64,000 nucleotides of DNA from Gentiana macrophylla (Eukaryota; Streptophyta; Magnoliopsida; Gentianales; Gentianaceae): positions 59,140,834 through 59,204,833 of the forward strand of contig CM047805.1 in assembly GCA_026214975.1 (NCBI GenBank), written 5' to 3'. The notes below the pieces were generated by a model that was not told the origin of the DNA, did no database searches, and worked only from the letters and a program-made list of their open reading frames with translations. The position numbers and the translations under genes are program-made. Shown piece after piece: positions 12,100 through 23,834 of the stretch (position 1 is the first letter of the stretch; the number at the start of each line of letters is the position of its first letter).

Positions 12100-12640
12100 A
12101 ATCAACAATTATAGGGTAAACTAAGATTTGTTTAATAATCGAGACACCATCTATTAGAAACCTTGAAACAAATTGGATATGGAGAATCGAGGTTTGAAGC
12201 CATACATAGGGATGTTGGAGGGTTCTCCAACGACAAAGTGAAAGTCATGGGAACGATCGATCCGATGTTGAGGTTGGAGATTACGAGCCTACGCGGATTG
12301 AGACGGTAAACTTTCTTGTAGTCAATTTGTATTCTCACTACACCGTGATCCTAAGGATCTCCGCACTCATAAAATTCCAAATGGTTGTTTCGGTGCCGCA
12401 CCAGCATGCCATGTTTTATAATAAAGAGGGAATCAAGCTCGTTGTGAATTGACCACACTTTCTGTTGGATCACATAGCCAAGAATCGATCTGACTACCGA
12501 CACCTCGGCTACTTCAAGAAAGTCCAAACCGACCTTACTGAGTCCTCAACGGGCTTAAATCGATTGAACATGGTCGTGAGTCCGCCTCTAAAGAAGTTGA
12601 TTGTGAAACTTTGCAAGTGAAATATGAACCGATTTCAAAT
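12100..12640 (+). pseudogene. Tat aspartic protease region, degraded
   Basis: Text such as RIEVGDYEPTRIETVNFLVV and KFQMVVSVPHQHAMFYNKEG matches the segment after the protease active site in Tat polyproteins. The D-S/T-G triplet itself was not located; the region around 12,200-12,260 is frame-shifted. Protease would mature the polyprotein. Confidence 0.55.
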
Positions 12641-12649
12641 ACCACGATG

Positions 12650-13400
12650 AGTTGATTGAAGTGATAGTGAATGACAAATACCCGAGAGAAAAAAATAAGA
12701 TTGGATCTCAAAGATTATTGAAAGAAAACTTGGACGTCTTTGCGTGGGTCATGACCGACATATGGGGCATCGAGCCCGATGTTTCTTTACACTATTTGAA
12801 TGTCAACCCGAACTTAAAACCTATCCACCAAAAACTAGACATTCTCACATGAGAAGAAGTTCCCATTAAGGTTGAGGTTGAAAAGCTTGTTCAAGCCGGA
12901 ATTACCAAAGAGTTAGGATATCCTACATGGTTGGCCAACGCTGTTATGGTCAAAAAGCATAACGGAAAATGGAGAATATGCATAGATTTTATAGACTTGA
13001 ACAAGGCTTGTCCGAAGGATCCCTATGCTCTTTCATGAATCGATCAAATAGTTAACGGGATCACTGGTTTCAATTGTTGAGTTTTCTTGATGCATACTCG
13101 AGAATATCATCAAGTAAAGATGGCGATTGTGATAAGGAGATGATGGATTTTAGAGCCACCGCCTTTACTATTATGAGATGATGCCCTTTGGCTTGAAGAA
13201 CGCAGGTGTACATATCGAGAGGATGGTAAACAAGGTTTTTGGGTCACAAATAGGGAGAAACATGGAAGCTTACATCGACGATATGGTCGTGAAGTCGGCC
13301 CGTAAGAACAACGCAATGATCTTCTAGAAACTTTTGAGAATGTGAAGAAGCACTCAATGAAGCTAAATCTAGCAAAATGCACTTTCGGGGTTCAAGCTGG
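12650..13400 (+). pseudogene. Tat reverse transcriptase remnant
   Basis: 12,652-12,852 encodes DVFAWVMTDIWGIEPDVSLH, the usual start of the domain. Downstream pieces include WRICIDFIDLNKACPKD (about 12,970-13,020) and the catalytic box YIDD at 13,271-13,282 (AYIDDMVVKS). Stops and frameshifts lie between them (for example at about 12,850 and 13,035). The DLNKACPKD signature is strongly Gypsy/Tat. Confidence 0.85.
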
Positions 13401-14060
13401 GAAGTTTTTGGTTTTTTGGTAAGTCAGCGGGGCATCGAGGCGAACCCGGAGAAGATTGAAGCCCTCTTGAACATGGAAGAGCCGACTTGCATCACAAAAG
13501 TGCAAAGACTAAATGGGTGGATCATACCTTTGGGGAGATTCATTTCCAATTTGTGGACAAATGCCTTCCATTCTTTAAGGTTCTGAAAGGAGATAATTCG
13601 TTCACCTAGACTGAACAATGCTCAAAAGCTTTTACAGATCTCAAACTTTATATGGGAAGTCAACTACATTTAGTAAGTCCGCTTACAGGTGATAAGCTAT
13701 CTTTGTACTTGGCGGCCTCAGACCGGCTTGTAGCCGTTGTACTTGTCAAGGAGGACATCACCCTTCAAAAACTCATTTACTATGTTTCGAAATCTCTCAG
13801 TCCGTTGAGAGTCTCTATATTAATATAGAAAAGTTGGCCTACTCTCTTGTTATTGCTGCCCAAAAACTAAGGGCTTATTTTTCTTCACACACTGTTGTTG
13901 TATTGTCTAATAGCCCGCTCCGCCAAGTGCTACACAGACTCGACTTGTCAGGCGCTTGCCCGTTGGGCCATCGAGCTAATGTGATTTGACATTCATTACG
14001 AGCCACCACAGCGATTAAAGCTCAATCCTTGGAAGATTTTACAAGAGAAACAAGCTTAAA
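13401..14060 (+). pseudogene. Tat first RNase H, degraded
   Basis: GFLVSQRGIEANPEKIEAL at about 13,410-13,470 marks the connection after reverse transcriptase. Later text across frames matches the standard retroelement RNase H up to about 14,050. No intact active site is visible in one frame. Confidence 0.65.
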
Positions 14061-14139
14061 TGAGAAACACCCACAGAGCGACCTAGTTCACAATCCATCA
14101 GGGAACCAAGGACTTTAGCAATGACCTCCCCCACGTCGT

Positions 14140-14580
14140 AGCTGCCGAGTCATTGCTGGCGTCTATATGTTGATGGTGCAGTGAACCGAAATGGTTGTAG
14201 GGACAGTATTATAATGCTGAACCTAGCACTTCAGAAAAGATCGAAAAAGTGTTAAGGTTCAACTTTATGTTATCGAATAATCAGGTAGAGTATGAGGCCG
14301 TCATCGCAGGCCTTGAGCTTGGAAAGGCCTTGAATGTGGAGAATTTCGAAGTATACATCGACTCACATTTAGTGGTTCATCAAGTCACTGGCTCTTGTGC
14401 AACCAAATGTGAAGTTTTGCAAAAATATCTCGACCTCGTACATAAGCTAAAATAGGGGTTCAATTATTGCGAATTTGTCAACATACCCCACGAAAAGAAT
14501 ATGAAAGTTGATTACTTGTCCAGGTTAACCACAAAGGAAGAAACAGACAAGCCGTCAAGCATATTTCAGTATCATACTGA
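14140..14580 (+). pseudogene. Tat additional (archaeal-like) RNase H
   Basis: 14,249-14,455 encodes SNNQVEYEAVIAGLELGKAL and YIDSHLVVHQV, matching the second RNase H of Tat-lineage elements: the conserved E in EYEA and D in the DS(H/Q)LV motif. It is followed by KNMKVDYLSRL, the usual end of the domain. Having this second RNase H after the first is the main reason for assigning the Tat clade. Confidence 0.8.
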
Positions 14581-14599
14581 GCACGCCATGAATCGGGTT

Positions 14600-15850
14600 G
14601 AAATCATGGATATCCAAGCTATGGCTCCATGTTGTATCGACGAAATCATGGCGTACCTAAAAAACGGGACTCTCCCTAACGATCCAAAACAAGCAAGGTC
14701 GAGAATGTTACACTAGCTTTAATGGCATTTTGTATAGAAGGTCTTTCTCCAAACCTTTGTTCCGATCGTCGACCTAAAGAATTTAGAGGATTTTGTTCGA
14801 TCTACATGAAAAAGTGCGTGGGGCCATCCAAATAAGCCGCACACTCGTTCGAAAGTTGTATTGGCCGGATACCATTGGCCTGAGCTCGCCGACGACACCC
14901 AAAGATCGCTAGAGAATGTGATAAGTGTCGGTACTTTGCCGACATACCTAGACTACCTTCGGTCGAACGAGTATTATCGCCGTGGCTCAGCCCTTTGATA
15001 TGGGGATCGATCGATAGTTCGGCTCGCAAAGGATGGCTTGACGCGAGTACGCCGTCGTCGCCAAAGATTATTTAAAGAAATGAATCGAAGCAAAGGCTCT
15101 AGCAAAGATTAATGCCAAAGACATTATTTATTTCTTGCTTGATCAAGTTTGGACTAAGTTCGTGGTCCCAAGAGAGATTGTGTCCGACCACGGCCCACGC
15201 TTTAGAGACGAATTCACTCGATTCGCACATAGCATAACGTAAAGAATTGATGATCATCGATGTGTTATCCCTAAGAAATGGACAAGTAAAAATGCCAACA
15301 AACAAGTCCTCAAAGTCTTGAAGAAAAGCCTTGATGAAAAAGCCGGAAAATGGGTAGATCATTTGCCGCCGCCCAATAGGCACTCCAGGACCTCACAAAA
15401 ACAACAACATGAGAAAGTCCATTTGCACTAACTTATGGTTCGGAGGCCATGGCACCAGCTTGAAATGGTGCTACCAAGTTTAAGGGTCTCTCACTTTAGT
15501 GAGGCTAAGAATCCGATTACAAGACAAATCGACCTCGATTTGTTGGAATAAAAATGGATAAATGCATATTGTTGTCTAGTCAATCGCAAGCAAGCCTCAA
15601 ATTGGCACCATGATAAACGGGTCCGCAACCATTCCTTGCGGTTGGCGACTTGCCTTACTTAAAAGAGAAGCCCTTGAGTCATAAAGCGACTAAAGGAAAG
15701 TTGTCGAAAATTGAGAAGGTCCGCTTCAAATATCAAGGATAATCAAGAAAGAGACTTACATTCTGAAAGAGAAATATGGCCACGAGTACATTAGGCCCTG
15801 ACATGCAGATGACCTAAAAATGTACTAAATGTGAAATCGGCACGGTTATG
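14600..15850 (+). pseudogene. Tat integrase remnant
   Basis: Pieces across frames resemble the zinc-binding N-terminus (about 14,800-14,960) and the catalytic core (IVSDHGPRF-like text at about 15,180). The C-terminal part runs to about 15,800 (KRVRPRTYIL-like). Numerous stops. Integrase would insert the cDNA. Confidence 0.6.
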
Positions 15851-16675
15851 GCGACCACCCGGTTTGTTCAAACTCGGAGTGACCACGCTTTCTTTTATTT
15901 TGGAACTCACCTCACCATGAGTGAAGTCTAGAGCTATCTTTTGTATTAGTCATTAGCTTGTTTCTAGTTGAATCAACATTAACAATTATGCTTTTGATTT
16001 GTACAAGTACCCAACCCCCCAGAGGCGGAGCAGGGCTAGATGAAAGTCCTATCTTACATGTGTCCACATTCATTTTACGTTATACCTTCGCATCCAAGTA
16101 TTATTATTATTATTATTATTATACCTCATCTATTTTAGACAAGGTGTTCGTTCAAGCGGTTCCAATCTTGCCTATAAAAAGAGGGCCGAGATTTAAATTA
16201 TCAAGTGCCCAGTTTCTCGGTCCCGCAATTTATTCCAATCAAGCTCGCACCGAAGCACCGAAAATCTTGCTTTAAACAAGAGGGGGCCGTACGTCGAATT
16301 TTTAAATGCAGTATCGTTGAGGTCGACAAAGCAGGCCATATTTTATGATTCAATTGTTTTTAGTCATTTCGATACTGAGCGCTCTCAACCTCACCAAAAG
16401 CAAAGGGGGTTATATGTGTATACGTGTCAAACTCAAATAGCGGACTCGAAAAAGATGGATTATTTCGAGCATAAACACAAGCACAAAATCGGAGCAAAAA
16501 ATAAATGCAAGTCTAATAAACTTGAAGAAAATCAGCAAATAAACATTCAGTAGGAAAGGCCAAAAATGGCCACAAATCAAACACAAGTGCAAGGAAGGAA
16601 GTCAGAGTTATTACAGGCCAAATGAAATAAAGCAAAGTATGATAAAAAGCTAAAAAGTTATTACAACATGTGAAG
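15851..16675 (+). other. Tat spacer between pol and antisense region
   Basis: Noncoding as far as can be seen. Holds a (TTA)n microsatellite at about 16,099-16,123 and a pyrimidine-rich stretch. A short open frame at 15,958-16,275 runs through the microsatellite and is not credible. Confidence 0.55.
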
Positions 16676-19600
16676 TCAAGTTTGTTTTTCGGAGGGCGGA
16701 GTGCTCATATATCTGTCATTATCATCCTCTGCATCTTTAGTGCTTCTTCCATCATGTTCTCCATCTTTGGCCCAGCCGGTGTCAGGTCCATCGCCGGCCT
16801 CACTTTCAAGCTCTTCAGCATCTTTGGCGGCTAGCTCTTCCCACTCATTTATCATGGACCGAAGGTTAACCTTATTGACCGGAAGAGGATACCACACCGG
16901 CTTGTTCTTTTTACTTTGGCTATCCACAAAGCCAGCCAGCTACACAGTGGTGTATGGAAGATTGGGGTGGAAAACCCTCAGAGATAAGTCATCTTAATCC
17001 ATTGTGAGCCAATCTTTCATGTTTTCTAGATCAGCAATCGCTGAGCCATAAACACTCCACACACACTAGGTTATATGAAAGAACCCGTGATCAAAACCAT
17101 TAAGCTCCGCTTTCTTTAGCTCCTCTGATGCCGCACAATAGCATAATCAGTCTCACTTAACTCATCTCTAAGTTTCTCAAAGACCTTCTGTGTCTCTGGA
17201 TCTCGACGGCCATCTGCTACACAATCGGCTCCTGAGAGTCCTTAGCAAGGACCTCATTAGCGGCCCGGAGCCGATTGATTTGGCCTGAAGAGCTTTCTTC
17301 TCCCTCTCAGACTGCAAAGCTTGCTCCTCAGCATCGGTCAGCTTCTTGCGCATCTCAGCGAATTTGTCAACTACCGGTTTCATCTACCCGTTATATGACC
17401 ATTTGGTCTACACCAATTCAGTAGCGACCTTAGATAAGATTACGCTTTTAGTCCAAAATCATCAAAAGGACATAACGATGGAAAGTTTAAAAGGGCACTT
17501 ACCGAGCTCATTGCCATGCCAAATGCACCAATCGCCTTGGCCAGAGTTTCAAAATATGGGAAGGGCCCCCCGAAGCCATTGAGGCGACCACATCCTCTTG
17601 CACAACCCAAGAAACGATCATGCGGCCAACAACCTGCTGCAACTGATCGAAAATCTTGATTTTATGATTCCATAAAGGAATAACATCGGCCATCAATACG
17701 GCAGCTCACCCACTTGATTCCGGTCAAGGGGTTGCCTCATGAACTCCGGGTCCATCCAAAGGGCCGGCTTCCCTAAGGCCCCGACATGAACCTTTTTCTT
17801 GGAAGGTTTAATCGGCACCAATTCAGAGGTTTTCTCTTTGCCCTTATCAATGATTTTGACGGGACTCTCTATCAGATCGAAAGTATCTCTTGGGGCGGCC
17901 TCAAGTGACTTAGAGGCATCAGCAATGGCCTCAACGGACTTAGAGGCTTCAACAACAACAACAGAACTCTGACATCCACCATCGACTTTACTCTTTTTGG
18001 TGGGGGCCGACTCATCAACATCAGCATCTTCTTCATCAACAAGCCCGGTAGGCTTAACCCTCCCAGTAAGCTTCTTCCTCTTAGCCTTATTAGCATCATC
18101 AGTTTTCTTCCCTCCAGCAACAAGGACCATCCTGCTTGTTCCTAAAGACGCCTCAGCGGATACGGTGTTCAGTGGCTCCTCAGTAGAAGCGGAGTCAGTC
18201 GAAAGTGTAGTCACCATGTCAACAAAATGAGGGTTAACCTCCTTACTAGCCGTTAATTGATTCATCTTAGCTTTCTTCTCCTCTTTGAGACGGGCAAACT
18301 TGGCATTGCGCTCCTCAGTTGCATTACCCGTTATACCTACACAAAGCATCAATAGTCAACATCTCATACAAGGATAATGTTAAATGGAAGCTAAGTACGA
18401 AAAAGTAGAAAAACAAAGCAGAAATTAAACAAAGAAAGTTTACTGGGAGTATTCCGAGCCTGCAGAGATGGCTTCCCACAGCATGTATGACATTTAGATG
18501 GGATATTCCTACCGTGATTACATTCCTCATACCAGTCCTCGTCAGTCTTGAGTTCGAGGGCGGGCTGAGCGTTAATTGGCCCGGGGATACCCGTGATACA
18601 ACAATAGGGCCGACTCAGGTAAATCAAGGCCCTCCAGTTGAAAGTCATTTTCTGAGTTTGGGTTATGCCATCCCACCCCAATAGCTTATAGATAGTCTTG
18701 ACAAGGCTCCTCTTGTCGGCGTCCAAAGTCATTGGGACCACGACGGTGGTAAAACTCTTCACGTCGCACGGCCCGAACTTAGGGAAGGCCCATCATATAG
18801 CGGACTCAACTATCATCCCTCTCCACTCCCAATGCCTAACTTTATCGGTGAGACGATAAAACAACCATAAATTCTTATTGCTAGGCTCGGGCCTGTTTGT
18901 GGTTGACTTATTGGAGCAGTAGATTTTCATGAAAACAAGATAAGTGGGCTCATTCTTTAAGATCCGGCGTAGTACCACAAATGCCATCAATATTCGGACC
19001 ACTCAAGGAGTAAAGTCACTAGGAATAGCGTCCAGCGTGTCCATCACCTCCACAAAGAAGGGGTCAAAGGGCGGACGGAGCCCCGCCAAGAAGTGGTCAT
19101 AATGAAGGACCAGACCAATCTATACCAACTGGGGTGTCGACTATCTTACCATCATCATAACTAAATCCCGAAAAAGCATAATCTAGGGATATGTTGAATC
19201 CGGAAAAGGTATCCGGCTTGTCAAGGCGATGCCCAATCGCCGCCCACCAGTTTTCAACCTCTTTATCTTAGGCCTCTGTCAACTCATCCTTTAGGACCGC
19301 CTATGGATTGTTCATCATCATCAGTGGCCCGCTTACTCCTTAAGCCCCTTGCGGCAACCGCTCGTTTGCCTTTTCCCTTAGCCCTGGCGGCCTCATTCAA
19401 CTTTGGTATTTTAGATGGAGTAGCTGGCTCGTGAGGAATATTATATACAATGGCCTTCCTGTGGCCTGATTTAGTGGGGGTAGCTGAGAAACTATCATGT
19501 CGTCACTCGTCAGACTGTCACATACGGTCTCGCTACCAATTGTGCTCGCTTCCTCCACGTCCCAGATGCATACCCATCATCATTATCATCACTAGCTGAA

Positions 19601-19716
19601 CAGTCAGTGCGCACATCTGAAAAGTTAAAAGGCGAGGTGGATTTAGTGATCACCAAAACGATGGAAGTTGGTCCGAGGCTAGCGTGCCCGCTCACCCCGA
19701 CACCTCGCCCTTCCAA
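16676..19716 (-). pseudogene. Antisense coding region of the Tat element (transposon-protein-like, with coiled coil)
   Basis: Minus-strand frames lie end to end: 19,510-19,716 (acidic start), about 18,790-19,300, 18,391-18,762, 17,693-18,352 (219 codons, charged low-complexity), 17,508-17,696, 17,177-17,383 (coiled-coil-like, MRKKLTDAEEQALQSEREK) and 16,676-16,927. The part near 18,700-19,130 (FFVEVMDTLDAIPSDF, LWLFYRLTDK, WAFPKFGP) resembles plant proteins annotated as putative gypsy-type transposon protein. Some Tat elements such as Grande are known to carry such an antisense gene between pol and the 3' LTR. Function unknown. Several frameshifts; whether it is a real ancestral gene rests on homology that was not searched. 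Confidence 0.6.
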
Positions 19717-19829
19717 CTTTTCGACCTAACATAGAAAGCAAAGTATCTAGCCTAAAAGCAAATCAGCAGGTGCAATTACACAAACAAGATGAAGAATAAA
19801 GAACAAGAACAATGCAAAAGGCAATACTA

Positions 19830-19892
19830 ACTACCCAAAATTCATTTTCTCACAAAAAAAAAAAAAAAAAAAAAAAAAACTACCCAAAATTC
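19830..19892 (+). mobile_element. Micro-retroposition: poly(A) with 14-bp TSD
   Basis: A 35-bp insert (attttctcac plus about 25 A) at 19,844-19,878 is flanked by perfect copies of actacccaaaattc (19,830-19,843 and 19,879-19,892). This is what L1-type target-primed insertion of an almost entirely 5'-truncated, polyadenylated RNA leaves. Confidence 0.7.
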
Positions 19893-20606
19893 GATCAAGA
19901 AGCCCATAAACCCAAAAAGTCAAAAGGGCATGGCATCAGAAATAAAAAGACAAGAATCGTGAACAAGCATGAAGAACATGTACAAAATCTCAAGCCAGTC
20001 GACAATAGGTCCTAGCTTTAACCCCAAAACCACTCAGAAATTATGAACACACATGGACCTTACATAACAAAGGAGTAGACGAAATGAAATCACGTGAAAA
20101 AGGTAAAAATCGAAGGGGAAGCGAGATGGTTACCTGAAAATCAGATGAAGGGAAGATGTCGGATTCTGAAAAAATGACTAGAACTGGGAAAACCTTTGAA
20201 CTCTGATCGGAATCTGCAAATTGGTGTCGGAAGCCTCAGATATTCGCCGGAGCTGATTTGGCTATGAAAAACGGAATTTGCAAAAGTATTGGAGGGTTTG
20301 GGTAGTCCCCTTTATATGGGCCGAGGGCCTTCAATCCGACGGGCAAGATTAGACAGATCCAACGGCTTAAATTCAGGTGGCCTTTCAGATTTCAAAATTC
20401 GAAACCGTCATAATTATAGGACGGTTATCAAAACTTCCTCATCCAATCATGGGGTACGATCCGACATCTCAATTGTCCCATCAATAATGAAAGTGAAACG
20501 GCTCCGTAAAAGGCACACTCAACCGCCATCACAATTAATAGCCCGTGCAGCGCTGCGAAAGGAACTACACCAGTAACCTATAACCGTCCGCTTAATAGCA
20601 CGGCCC
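19893..20606 (+). other. Tat 3' noncoding segment
   Basis: No supported gene. The plus-strand frame at 20,289-20,576 has no recognised domain. On the minus strand this would be upstream of the antisense region and could hold its promoter; a cctttatatgggccg stretch near 20,308 gives a weak TATA-like ccatataaag on that strand. Confidence 0.4.
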
Positions 20607-20834
20607 CTAAGGCTAAGACGATTCGCCACATAAAGCCACAAAAGATTATGGCGATCCACCACATAAAACTCTCAAAGGCTAAAGGTATCCGCCACATAAA
20701 GTCATTAAAAGGCTAAGGCTATCCTCCACATAAAGTCGCCAAAAGGCTAAGGCAATCCTCCACATAACGCCCCCAAGAGGCTGAGGCAATCCGCCACATA
20801 ATTCCACTAAAACGCTAAGGCGATCAGCCATGTT
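20607..20834 (+). repeat. Tandem array of ~33-34 bp units in the Tat 3' region
   Basis: The anchor ccacata recurs at 20,626, 20,659, 20,692, 20,726, 20,760 and 20,794, giving periods of 33-34 bp. Units contain ggctaaggc-atcc-ccacataaagtc with small changes; a seventh, divergent unit ends near 20,834. Tat-lineage elements are known for tandem repeats at this position, some of which seed satellites. Confidence 0.85.
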
Positions 20835-20917
20835 AGCGAGCCATCACTATACCTCAAAGGAATCGATCCACGTGTAAACTTTACTCCCCGCCCAACACTT
20901 CGAGAAAATGCTTAAGG

Positions 20918-20934
20918 CACGGAGTAAGGGGGCC
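20918..20934 (+). other. Polypurine tract of the Tat element
   Basis: acggagtaagggggcca directly precedes the TG start of the right LTR at 20,937, the position where plus-strand DNA synthesis is primed. Confidence 0.65.
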
Positions 20935-20936
20935 AT

Positions 20937-21530
20937 TGAAATGCTTAAATCAGCGTAATCCGGCCTGTGGATCCCTATTCGGGTCCGTCCGGCCACCAAA
21001 GTAGCCACGATTGGACCAGCCGGTCATCGGCTCCGCCCAAAGCCTTTATGCCCTGTGCGGCATTATGAAAGGCTAGGGGGCTTATCCGCCAATCACTCAG
21101 GCTAATAGGCCCGCTAGCGGCCCAAGCCCATCACAAAGAGAACCAAGATACGATAAGGGAAACAAGACAAAGACTAAGCAAATGACCAAGTGTAGTGGGG
21201 CCGCTCCACACCGGCATTGCAAGTCAGTCAATCTGCTTAGTCGGTGACGCATAGTCCTCAACTACATCATATTGTAACTAGTTAAACCCTAATATGTAGC
21301 TTGCCTATAAATAGGGCTCAATGTAACCATTTCAGATATATGAATTAATACGAATTACAGGCTTACTATGCCAAATTGCTTGCTCCTTATTTCTTTACTT
21401 AGCAACACCAGTTCCGTCACGACGAATTCTTTTCCACCCTCCGTGCACCACCGGCTTTCACACCAAATCACAGCCAGATATCCACCACAGAACACCGCAA
21501 TCAACCCAAGATAATTTCAGGATTATCACA
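20937..21530 (+). repeat. 3' LTR of Tat element
   Basis: Starts TGAAATGC after the purine tract and ends ...gattatcaca, about 594 bp. It matches the left LTR over about 510 bp with many substitutions and small indels, so the element is not young. No TSD could be shown because the left end is damaged. Confidence 0.8.
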
Positions 21531-21531
21531 C

Positions 21532-21840
21532 ATGTTTTATATCAGGCAGGTGGGCTCCAAGACTTTACGTTCTGTTTTAGAACGGTTCAATAAAAAATCT
21601 ATGTATAGAAACCCTCTTCCCCCCGATGAAGACGATGGAAACTCTCTTCCCCCTGATGAAGACGATGGAAATCCTCAGCCGTCTCCCTCCTCTGCCCATT
21701 CGACGGCGCGTCCGAATGAAATGATTGTCGACGGCGATTTTTTGTTCGGAATCGCCACATTTCTTCTTTCCATCCTTGGAGGAAAAGAAAGGAAACAAAC
21801 GATCGCAAGCTCAAGCCCTAATCCAGATCCCAATTTCTAA
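21532..21840 (+). CDS. Short open frame with a 10-codon duplication, unknown
   Basis: A 102-codon frame beginning next to the Tat LTR. It contains two tandem copies of the ten-residue unit LPPDEDDGNS/P (30-bp period at 21,614 and 21,644), then a Ser/Pro/Thr-rich stretch and a short hydrophobic run (LFGIATFLLSILGG). A cag|gta donor-like site at about 22,035 and ttttgcag acceptor at about 22,137 lie downstream, so it could be the first exon of a damaged or low-copy gene. No homology is recognised; the start may be arbitrary. Confidence 0.25.
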   Translation: MFYIRQVGSKTLRSVLERFNKKSMYRNPLPPDEDDGNSLPPDEDDGNPQPSPSSAHSTARPNEMIVDGDFLFGIATFLLSILGGKERKQTIASSSPNPDPNF

Positions 21841-23744
21841 AATCCTTGGTTTCGCTCCTTCCATCAACTTCTGCACAACGCAAAGCTCATCCGGATCTTC
21901 CCTCCAAATCAGCCTCCAAAGACACCGGCTCGTTTTTTGTGTGGAGATTTAGCCAGAATGTCCTTGACGAGAACCTTCACCATCTATGAGCTTTCATTTA
22001 CATAAAGATCCGCCCTTCTGGAAGGATAATGTTCAGGTATACTAAATTTTAACTCCGGTACTGTAATTTAAATCAAAATCGTAGAGTACTGCTACACGAG
22101 AAGTTATATGACATTTCCCTATGTTTGATTTTGCAGCAACAGAATCTAGCAAATTTTGTGGTTTGAGATCATCCTAGTACATTCACTATAGTTTTTCTGT
22201 AGTTAAAATTTTCCTATTTTCTTATATTTTTATTATAGTAACTAGTAGCTTATATAATTGGTTTACTCTTACCCCTCAAAAAAAAAAAAAAAAAGATTAC
22301 TCTTAATAAGTTGTAGATTTTCAAAATTTCTTGGCTGAAGGTACATTGTTATCTCAGCTTGACCTCCTTAACTGAAATCTTATTTACGAAAATCCAACAC
22401 ACAAAGAGGGGGGGGGGAGTGGGGAGGAGGCATTTGCGTTTATAGGTTTCTTGTACTTGACTTGTATTAATATGATCTGGAATATCATCGATTTATTGCA
22501 CTTCCACTTCAAGTCTGTCCCAGAAGAGAGGGTTCTGTAGTGTTTTTGTGGCAGATTAATTGGCTTGACACTATTTATCTTTCTCTCAGTATTAGTGTAA
22601 ACATATTTTATGTTATACTGTCTAATAAGATTTAACCAAAACCGGCCCCCATCACCTATGTAAAGCTGAAAGAATTGAATTTATTACTTGTTAGTTGCTA
22701 GGCATACAGTTCCTGATTGAAAGGATGCTTCTGTTGCCGACCAGGTATTCTTCGTGTTCTGTTTTTGACAATTTACACAAGGATGTTGGACATTGGGGTT
22801 TATACATTTTCGTTTGAGGTATTTTTAGTTGCTTCAATACAAAACTTCAGACTGTTGCAGGATACTAATGTGAAAGGTAAAATAAAGAATGAAGATGCAG
22901 AGTAATGAAAGGGAACATGATATACTACAAAACTAGCCTTTTGGACGTAAAATCCAATTTCTGTTATGTAAGACTCGATTAAAGGAACTTGATCAAAGCA
23001 TTTTGTCCCAGTAGTAGCACTATGTGAGTAAGCTATATGTTGCTCAAATTGTGGAATTTCCCCCACCAGGCTCACCATACTCACTACAATGAAATATTCA
23101 ACAACAGTAAATGAAATTATTTAAGATATCAAACTAACAAAGGAAAGTCTACCAAATCAAGATACTTAGGGAAAGTCTTCAACGGTTACACTTTCCTTGA
23201 TTCTAATTACAACAAAAAACCTAATTTTGATATCATTATGAAGAACATTAGTTATGTACTTGTTTCCAAATTTTGATTACAAACTTGATTCCACCATTAT
23301 CGAATTTCTTCTCCCAAAAACATGTGGAAAACCTAGCTCTTACCTTAGGCGAAATTCGTCATCCTTCAAATACTGTCTTAATAACCGCTCATGATAGAAA
23401 TCATAGCTCTGATGGAAACTTCGTCTATCACCGGCTCTTATGATCTGATTTTTCTCCTCCATGCCATCATTTCTTTCTCCTCCATCCAATGGTTAATCTT
23501 CACCTCTGAAATCGAAATCTTATTCAACTTCATTTCCCCTTCGCACACCTTAACACCATCACTGTTTATTCAAAACCAAAAGTCTGTAGCAATTCATGAG
23601 AGAAAATCGATTCAGGAGATGAAATCGATCAGGATGAGGAGCAGGACAGACGCAATATTTCGTTGAGAAGATGAGAGATGAGAAATTGTTGAGCAGGAGA
23701 TAGAGATTTTTGAGCGACTGGAGCAAAACTTATCATCCGTTTAA
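21841..23744. other. Unassigned, possibly low-copy segment
   Basis: No LTR, transposon end or domain recognised. Contains intron-like AT-rich text with several candidate splice signals (caggtat near 22,035 and 22,743; tgcag near 22,137 and 22,859), a run of ten G at about 22,407 and a small poly(A) insertion (22,263-22,305). It may hold remains of a host gene or its untranslated regions. Confidence 0.35.
22263..22305 (+). mobile_element. Micro-retroposition: poly(A) with 9-bp TSD
   Basis: ttactctta occurs at 22,263-22,271 and again at 22,297-22,305, flanking only ccct c plus about 17 A and ga. Same signature as at 19,830-19,892. Confidence 0.55.
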
Positions 23745-23834
23745 CTTACAGGTGTAATCAAGCCAAATCGAGTTTTTCTAAGGCTCAAGTTCGACTCGAC
23801 TAAAAAGACCCGGACTCGATAATCTATATATATA
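23745..23834. mobile_element. hAT/MITE-like scrap
   Basis: ggtgtaatcaagccaaatcg followed by cgactcgac / ggactcgat motifs resembles the scrap at 8,545-8,770. Cut off by the viral integrant. Confidence 0.35.

Larger units (their letters stand above)
8781..21530 (+). mobile_element. Ty3/Gypsy retrotransposon, Tat/Retand type, nearly full length
   Basis: Related LTRs bound the element (8,781-9,288 and 20,937-21,530). A tRNA-Asp type primer site follows the left LTR and a purine tract precedes the right one. Inside are gag (10,085-12,095), pol with a second RNase H (12,100-15,850), an antisense coding region (16,676-19,716) and a 3' tandem array (20,607-20,834). An extra RNase H plus a long reverse-oriented region after integrase is typical of the Tat group. 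Many stops break pol, so the copy is not autonomous as read. Confidence 0.88.

Noticed and set aside
17997..18230. Plus-strand Ser-rich frames opposite the Tat antisense region (also 16,701-16,997)
   Set aside because: Shadow frames of the minus-strand low-complexity coding text.
20607..20834. Regular short repeats suggesting a CRISPR array
   Set aside because: Units are contiguous with no unique spacers, the context is a plant retrotransposon, and the period is that of a tandem array.
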